Below, piece by piece: positions 43,261-48,028 of a stretch of 48,028 bases of DNA; the stretch's first letter is position 1, and each line of letters begins with the position of its first letter. The notes beneath the pieces are model-generated. The model was not told the origin of the DNA. It worked only from the letters and a program-made list of their open reading frames with translations, and searched no databases. Source of the stretch: Acidimicrobiia bacterium (GTDB taxonomy: Bacteria; Actinomycetota; Acidimicrobiia; Spongiisociales; UBA5794); NCBI GenBank assembly GCA_024762335.1, contig JANTHO010000015.1, positions 1 to 48,028 of the forward strand, in the 5' to 3' direction. A program made the translations under genes and the position numbers.

Positions 43261-44153
43261 CGCTGCTCGACGATCGAACGTCGGAAGAAGCCAACCCCGA
43301 ACTCGAGAAGAAGGCAGAACGCGCGGAGAGTTGGCGCGGCTTCTTCGTTGCGCTTCCCACATACGTCTTCCTCGTCCTGTTCTTCGTCCTGCCGCTCATC
43401 ATCATCGCTGTGATCTCCTTCGCCGAGCGCAGCCGGACCGGAAAGCCCATCCTGGGCGAATGGACGCTCGAGTGGTGGATCAAGCTCGGAGATCCGCTTG
43501 TTCGATCCGTCACGTTCCGCAGTATCTGGCTCGCCTTCCTCAATACGGCGTTCTCCCTCCTTCTCGGCTATCCGTTCGCCTACTGGATCGCTACGAGGAA
43601 GAAGGCGATGACCCGCAACTTCCTCCTCGTTCTCGTCCTCATCCCGTTCTGGTCCAACTTCCTCGTGCGCACGTACGCGTGGCGGACGCTCCTCGATTCG
43701 AACGGAATGATCACGAAGATCGGAGAGGCCACAGGGCTGTGGGGCAAGATGCTCTTCACCGAACCGGCCGTCTTTCTCGGCCTCCTCTACGGCTACTTGC
43801 CCTTCATGGTCCTACCCCTCTATGCGGCAATCGAGCACCTCGACTGGAATCTCGTCGAAGCCGCCAGAGATCTCTATGCGGGCGCATGGAAAGCGTTCCG
43901 GAAGGTCACCCTCCCCCTGTCGATGCCCGGCATCATCGCCGGTTCCATTCTCGTGTTCATTCCCAGCCTCGGCGCCTACGTCACCCCGGATCTCCTCGGC
44001 GGATCGAAGACGACGCTGCTCGGCAACTACATCGTCACACAGTTCAAGTCGGGGAGAAACTGGCCGTTCGGTGCCGCCCTCTCCGTGACCATCCTCGTCA
44101 TCATGATGATCGCCACCGTCATCTACTTCAAGAAGGGAGGGAAGACACTGTGA
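43257..44153 (+). CDS. potB: Polyamine ABC transporter permease PotB
   Basis: A 298-residue inner-membrane permease with six helices. VFLVLFFVLPLIIIAVISFAERS is the first, YPFAYWIATRKKAM and LIPFWSNFLVRTYAWRTLL are typical of PotB, and the coupling loop is LVEAARDLYAGAWKAFRKVTLPL. It overlaps potA at its start and potC at its end (GTGA), so expression is tightly coupled. Confidence 0.93.
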   Translation: MTLLDDRTSEEANPELEKKAERAESWRGFFVALPTYVFLVLFFVLPLIIIAVISFAERSRTGKPILGEWTLEWWIKLGDPLVRSVTFRSIWLAFLNTAFSLLLGYPFAYWIATRKKAMTRNFLLVLVLIPFWSNFLVRTYAWRTLLDSNGMITKIGEATGLWGKMLFTEPAVFLGLLYGYLPFMVLPLYAAIEHLDWNLVEAARDLYAGAWKAFRKVTLPLSMPGIIAGSILVFIPSLGAYVTPDLLGGSKTTLLGNYIVTQFKSGRNWPFGAALSVTILVIMMIATVIYFKKGGKTL

Positions 44154-44980
44154 GCGTTCAACAAGGCACCGCCCACCGGCCCTGGGTCGATCGCATTCTC
44201 AGCATCAACGGCTGGATCATCTTCGGATTCCTCTACCTCCCCATCCTCATCCTCGTGATCTACTCGTTCTCCGACAGCAAGGTCGTCGGAATCTGGGGCG
44301 GATTCACGTGGAAGTGGTACGGCCGGATGCTCACGAATCCCGAGATGATGGGGGCGTTGGCGAACTCGGCCAAGGTCGCGATCGTCTCGACCGTCGTCTC
44401 GACCGTCCTCGGCACGATGGCCGCGCTCGCACTCGATCGGTACAGGAAGTGGCTGGGCAAGGGCGCCTTCGACGTGATCATGTACCTGCCGGTGATCATC
44501 CCCGAGGTGACGATGGGTGCCATGCTGCTCATCTGGTTCACACAGGTGCTCCCGATCAACCTCAGCATCTGGACGATCATCCTCGGGCATATCGCGTTCA
44601 GCGCGTCCTTCGTGGCGATCATCGTCCGAGCTCGTCTTGCGAACCTCGACGACTCCCTCGAGGAAGCGGCAATGGATCTCTACGCGAACCGGTGGACCAC
44701 GTTCAGACGGATCACACTTCCGCTCATCATTCCCGGGGTTCTGGGTGGGGCACTGCTGGCTCTCACGCTCTCGCTCGATGATGTGATCATCACCGAGTTC
44801 GTACAAGGGCCCGGCGCCTCGCTCCTGCCGGTCTACGTGTTCGGTCTCATCAAACGGCAAGTCACACCCGAGATCAATGCCGTTTCAACGCTGATGCTCG
44901 GAATCTCGATGGTGCTCGTGTTCGTCTCCCTGGCATTCCAGGCGAGAGCGAACGCGAGCGGAAGCAACAAGGAGGAATAG
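44150..44980 (+). CDS. potC: Polyamine ABC transporter permease PotC
   Basis: A 276-residue permease. FLYLPILILVIYSFSDSKVVGIWGGFTWKWY at the N-terminus, MYLPVIIPEVTMGAMLLIWF and the coupling loop LEEAAMDLYANRWTTFRRITLPL match PotC. Start is GTG 44150, within the potB stop, with GGAGGG eight bases ahead. A longer open frame upstream is only an overlap with potB. It ends four bases before the potD ATG. Confidence 0.93.
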   Translation: MSVQQGTAHRPWVDRILSINGWIIFGFLYLPILILVIYSFSDSKVVGIWGGFTWKWYGRMLTNPEMMGALANSAKVAIVSTVVSTVLGTMAALALDRYRKWLGKGAFDVIMYLPVIIPEVTMGAMLLIWFTQVLPINLSIWTIILGHIAFSASFVAIIVRARLANLDDSLEEAAMDLYANRWTTFRRITLPLIIPGVLGGALLALTLSLDDVIITEFVQGPGASLLPVYVFGLIKRQVTPEINAVSTLMLGISMVLVFVSLAFQARANASGSNKEE

Positions 44981-44983
44981 CAA

Positions 44984-46210
44984 ATGAGACGACTACTGAT
45001 CCTGCTCGCTGTGGTGGCGATGCTCGCCGCCGCATGTAGCAGCTCGAGCGATGAGACGACCACCACCGCCGCCGGAGGGACGGACGAATCGACAACGACC
45101 GCTGCCCCCGCCGAGAGTGATCTCCAGGCGAAGGTAAACGCTTGCCAGCCCGGTGAGACCGACGGCGATCTGAACCTGTACAACTGGACCGAGTACATCC
45201 CGTACGGCTCGGCCGCCGAGGACTTCGAGGTCACCGACCTCGTCGCGAAGTTCGAAGAAGAGACCGGCGTGAAGATCGTCCAGACCTTCTACGAAGACAA
45301 TGAGACGATGCTCGCCCAGATCGAGGCCGGCGGCGCACCGTACGACCTCATCGTGCCATCCGACTACATGGTCTCGACGATGGCCGATCCGGAGGTCAAT
45401 CTGCTCGTTAAGGTCAACAAGGATGCCATCCCGAACCTGAAGAATCTCGATCCGCTGTTCACGAATCTCCCATTCGACCCGAACGGGGACTACTCGGTCC
45501 CATACCAGGCCGGCACGAGCGGCATCGGATTCTCGTTCGAAGCCCTCGACGCCGCAGGAGTCGACTACGAGAACGGCATCTCCTGGGGTCTCATCTTCGA
45601 TCCCGAGATGAGTGCGCCATTCACCGGCAAGATCTCGATGCTCAACGATGAGCGGGAGACCCTCGGTGCGGCGCTGAAGTATCTCGGGTACTCGGTGAAT
45701 ACCACGAGCCAGGAGGAGCTCGATGAGGCAACGGCGATCCTGAAGGACGCGAATAGCCGGATCGCTGCATACGACTCGGCTGCCTTCGATGATCTCCTCA
45801 TGTCCGGCGAGACCGTCGTCGCTCACGGTTGGAATGGAGGATTCCTCGGTTCATTCGACCAGGCGTCCACCGACGACTACGACGCCTACGAGTACTACGG
45901 CTACGCGGTCCCCAATGAGGGCGGCATCGTGTGGGTCGACCTCATGGCGATCCCGGTCACGGCCGAGCACCCGTGCACGGCGCTCACGTTCATGAATTTC
46001 ATCCTCGATGCAGAGAACGGTGGAGAACTCACGAACTACACGTACTACATGAGCCCGAACCTGGCCGCCTACGAGTACATCGATCCCGAGATCCTCGGTG
46101 ACGAGATGGTCTTCCCCTCTGAGGAGACGATGTCGAAACTCGAGTTCATCGCCGACGTCGGCGACTTCTCGCTCCAGTACTCCGACGCGTTCGCTGCGGC
46201 GAAGGGCTGA
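44984..46210 (+). CDS. potD: Polyamine-binding lipoprotein PotD/PotF-like
   Basis: A 408-residue lipoprotein with signal ending AMLAAAC (Cys18) and a Ser/Thr-rich linker. The mature part begins GDLNLYNWTEYIPYGSAAEDFEV, continues FEEETGVKIVQTFYEDNETMLAQIEAGGAPYDLIVPSDYMV, and has YSVPYQAGTSGIGF and GIVWVDLMAIPVTAEHP, the PotD/PotF fold that holds spermidine or putrescine between acidic and aromatic residues. AGGAGG lies eight bases before the ATG. A strong terminator follows, closing the pot operon. Confidence 0.92.
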   Translation: MRRLLILLAVVAMLAAACSSSSDETTTTAAGGTDESTTTAAPAESDLQAKVNACQPGETDGDLNLYNWTEYIPYGSAAEDFEVTDLVAKFEEETGVKIVQTFYEDNETMLAQIEAGGAPYDLIVPSDYMVSTMADPEVNLLVKVNKDAIPNLKNLDPLFTNLPFDPNGDYSVPYQAGTSGIGFSFEALDAAGVDYENGISWGLIFDPEMSAPFTGKISMLNDERETLGAALKYLGYSVNTTSQEELDEATAILKDANSRIAAYDSAAFDDLLMSGETVVAHGWNGGFLGSFDQASTDDYDAYEYYGYAVPNEGGIVWVDLMAIPVTAEHPCTALTFMNFILDAENGGELTNYTYYMSPNLAAYEYIDPEILGDEMVFPSEETMSKLEFIADVGDFSLQYSDAFAAAKG

Positions 46211-46230
46211 TCAGAACAACGTCGATGAGG

Positions 46231-46254
46231 GAGGGGCGGCTCCGGCCGCCCCTC
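46231..46254 (+). terminator. Rho-independent terminator of the pot operon
   Basis: GAGGGGCGGC, loop TCCG and GCCGCCCCTC form a perfect 10-bp stem, followed by TTTGATGT. It lies 20 bases after the potD stop. Confidence 0.8.
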
Positions 46255-46262
46255 TTTGATGT

Positions 46263-46318
46263 CAGAGCCAGGAGCCAAGAGCCAAGAACCAGGAACCAGG
46301 AGCCAAGAACCAAGAACC
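46263..46318. repeat. Heptanucleotide tandem repeat array 1
   Basis: Eight tandem 7-base units of the consensus ARGARCC (for example AAGAACC, AGGAGCC) stand in the intergenic region between potD and the amidohydrolase. They leave no open gene. Such arrays resemble the short tandemly repeated heptamers known from cyanobacteria. Confidence 0.9.
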
Positions 46319-46357
46319 AAGGCGCATGCCGGCGACCGGCGACTGGGGACTCTCTTC

Positions 46358-46363
46358 TACCAT
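46358..46363 (+). promoter_or_regulatory. Candidate -10 box of the amidohydrolase gene
   Basis: TACCAT seven bases before the ATG at 46371 with no Shine-Dalgarno, so the mRNA is probably leaderless. Confidence 0.4.
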
Positions 46364-46370
46364 CTCCGTT

Positions 46371-47963
46371 ATGAGCATCGCATTCGCCAACGGGACCATT
46401 CACGGACACCCAAACGCTTCGGCCGTCCTCGTCTCTGAGGGGAGGATCGCCAACGTCGGTGCCGACGACGTTGCGTCCGGCGCCGACGAGGTGATCGACC
46501 TCGCCGGACGGCCTCTCTTCCCCGGGTTTCAGGACTCCCACGCCCATCCGTCGATGGCAGGTCTCGAGTTGGTGTCCTGCTACCTCGCCGAGACCGATTC
46601 CGACGAGGCCGCTTATCTCGCGGTGGTCGCCGAATACGCCGCCCGGTCGGACAAGCCTTGGATCACGGGCGCCGGATGGTCGATGGAAGCCTTCGATCGG
46701 GGTATCCCGACTGCGGCCGCGCTCGATGCCGTCGTCTCCGACCGACCGGTCATGCTGTGGAATGCCGATCACCACGGCGTCTGGGTGAATACGAAGGCTC
46801 TCGAGATCGCCGGGATCACCGCCGATACACCCGATCCCGAGGATGGCAGGATCGACCGGGACGAGCGCGGGAACCCGATCGGGTCGCTTCAGGAAGGCGC
46901 CGCGGACCTCGTCGACCGTCACATCCCCAAACTCAGCGCGGAGGAACGAATCGAAGGGATCCTCGCCGGCCAGGCCTACGACCTCGCCCTCGGCATCACG
47001 GCCTGGCACGACGCCTACGTGGATCCGGCAACCCACGACGCCTATGTGACCCTCGATGGAAGGGGCGGGTTGATCGGCGCCGTCATCGGTGGTTTGTGGT
47101 GGGAACGAGACGGCGGGGAAGAACAGGTCGGAGAGTTCGTCGCCCGTCGTGATGCAACACCGACCGGCCGGTATCGGGCCACCGCCGTCAAGATCATGCT
47201 CGACGGTGTTGCCGAGAACTACACGGCGTCGATGCTCACTTCGTATCTCGATGGCAAGGGCACTCCGACGGGGAATCACGGGATCGACTTCATCGACCCG
47301 GACGACCTGAAGCGCTATGTCACGCTGCTCGACGCGGCGGGCTTCCAGTGCCATTTCCATGCGCTCGGTGACCGGGCGGTGCGCAACGGCCTCGACGCCA
47401 TCGAAGCCGCGATCTCCGCCAACGGACAGCATGACCTGCGCCACCACCTGGCTCATCTCCAGGTCGTCGACCCTTCAGACATGCCCCGTTTCGCGGCTCT
47501 CGGCGCCGGTGCGAACGCCCAGCCGCTCTGGGCTCGCCACGAGGACCAGATGGATGTGTTGACCATCCCGTTCCTCAACCCGGATGCCGCCGGCCGGCAG
47601 TACCCGTGGCGTTCCCTTCTGGACGCGGGAGCGCCGCTCGGGTTCGGTTCGGACTGGCCGGTCTCGTCCCCGGACCCGCTGCTCGGTATCGGTACGGCCG
47701 TCTCCCGCACCCGCCCGGGCGCCAGGCCGGATCCCTTCCTCCCGGAACAGCGGATCACGATGGCGGAAGCGATCGCCGCCTACACGGTCGGCTCCGCGTG
47801 GATCGGCCACAGGGAGACACACACGGGCCGCATCAAAGTGGGTTTCGACGCCGACCTCGCCGTCGTCGACCGACCCATCGAAACGGCCGAAGACGCCTTC
47901 GCCGCGAGCGTGGACATGACGATGGTCCTGGGCGAGGTCGTGTATGAGAGGAGTAGAAAGTAG
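46371..47963 (+). CDS. YtcJ-like amidohydrolase
   Basis: A 530-residue metal-dependent hydrolase of amidohydrolase family 3 (YtcJ-like). The composite beta-sandwich strands (FANGTIHGHPNASAVLVSEGRI) precede the metal site PGFQDSHAHPSM; further ligands are in CHFHALGDRAVRNGLDAIE and HHLAHLQVV, and GFGSDWPVSSPDPL holds the catalytic aspartate. The C-terminal sandwich is GRIKVGFDADLAVVDRP. Substrates of this group are mostly unknown amides or imides. The frame is open upstream, but that part covers the heptamer array, so ATG 46371 is chosen. The last three residues and the stop come from the second heptamer array. Confidence 0.88.
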   Translation: MSIAFANGTIHGHPNASAVLVSEGRIANVGADDVASGADEVIDLAGRPLFPGFQDSHAHPSMAGLELVSCYLAETDSDEAAYLAVVAEYAARSDKPWITGAGWSMEAFDRGIPTAAALDAVVSDRPVMLWNADHHGVWVNTKALEIAGITADTPDPEDGRIDRDERGNPIGSLQEGAADLVDRHIPKLSAEERIEGILAGQAYDLALGITAWHDAYVDPATHDAYVTLDGRGGLIGAVIGGLWWERDGGEEQVGEFVARRDATPTGRYRATAVKIMLDGVAENYTASMLTSYLDGKGTPTGNHGIDFIDPDDLKRYVTLLDAAGFQCHFHALGDRAVRNGLDAIEAAISANGQHDLRHHLAHLQVVDPSDMPRFAALGAGANAQPLWARHEDQMDVLTIPFLNPDAAGRQYPWRSLLDAGAPLGFGSDWPVSSPDPLLGIGTAVSRTRPGARPDPFLPEQRITMAEAIAAYTVGSAWIGHRETHTGRIKVGFDADLAVVDRPIETAEDAFAASVDMTMVLGEVVYERSRK

Positions 47964-48025
47964 AAAGTGCAAAGTAGAAAGTAGAAAGTAGAAAGAAGGG
48001 CTGATCCGGTCTTTCTACTTTCTAC
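47953..48025. repeat. Heptanucleotide array 2 with inverted units
   Basis: Six tandem GTAGAAA units (one changed to GTGCAAA; 47953-47994) are followed by two inverted units TTTCTAC (48012-48025). The last direct units and the inverted ones can form a perfect 15-bp stem (47981-47995 with 48011-48025) around a 15-base loop. The array starts inside the amidohydrolase coding end and reaches nearly to the window edge, so its full extent is unknown. Confidence 0.9.
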
Positions 48026-48028
48026 TGG

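Noticed and set aside
46326-46370. Upstream start of the amidohydrolase at 46326
   Set aside because: The extra 15 residues are not conserved in type, the region follows the heptamer array, and a -10 box sits just before the ATG at 46371.

Overview
The window is GC-rich, densely coded bacterial chromosome, most likely from an actinomycete of the class Acidimicrobiia or a close relative. This is an inference from several signs: an F420-type (Ddn-like) oxidoreductase, a HspR/HAIR-type operator in front of clpB, lipoproteins with serine/threonine-rich stalks, several genes with a -10 box only 6-9 bases before the start codon (leaderless mRNAs), and GTG starts with GTGA overlaps. I see no rRNA, tRNA, CRISPR array, transposase, integrase or phage gene.

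Layout. 1-6.3 kb: end of a CapA-like gene, a Ddn-like protein, parA with a zinc-ribbon partner, a thioesterase, an enoyl-CoA isomerase/hydrolase pair, an N-terminally truncated cation/proton antiporter, HdeD-like and DUF427 proteins and one unrecognised gene. 6.3-12.6 kb: an ICMT-like methyltransferase, clpB, then a leftward pair made of an alpha-oxoamine synthase and a multi-pass histidine kinase, an arrangement resembling CqsA/CqsS and LqsA/LqsS signalling. 12.7-16.6 kb: a lipoprotein with a degenerate metallopeptidase motif, a PadR / HAAS-NfeD fusion / SPFH membrane operon, and mscL. 16.6-21.8 kb: an aldehyde ferredoxin oxidoreductase-family enzyme followed by a divergent MoeA and a MoeA-periplasmic-binding-protein fusion, which reads as an enzyme plus cofactor-insertion module. 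21.8-27.1 kb: lgt, an AhpD-like protein, an M20 peptidase and a P-type ATPase.

27.2-32.6 kb holds a leftward general amino acid ABC importer (aapJQMP-like) with unusually long permeases, and 32.8-35.4 kb holds purA-purB. 35.4-46.2 kb is an amine and amino acid region: an EamA exporter, mmsA divergent from a gabT-like aminotransferase, an MFS exporter, a second class III aminotransferase, and a complete potABCD polyamine importer. The window ends with a YtcJ-like amidohydrolase between two heptanucleotide repeat arrays.

The most unusual non-coding signal is a dispersed ~55-bp intergenic repeat with five copies (about 5.26, 24.32, 27.12, 39.25 and 39.31 kb). Four copies start 0-6 nt after a stop codon, always with the same hairpin end facing it. 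Two copies flank the P-type ATPase gene as an inverted pair, and the last two form a tight inverted pair.
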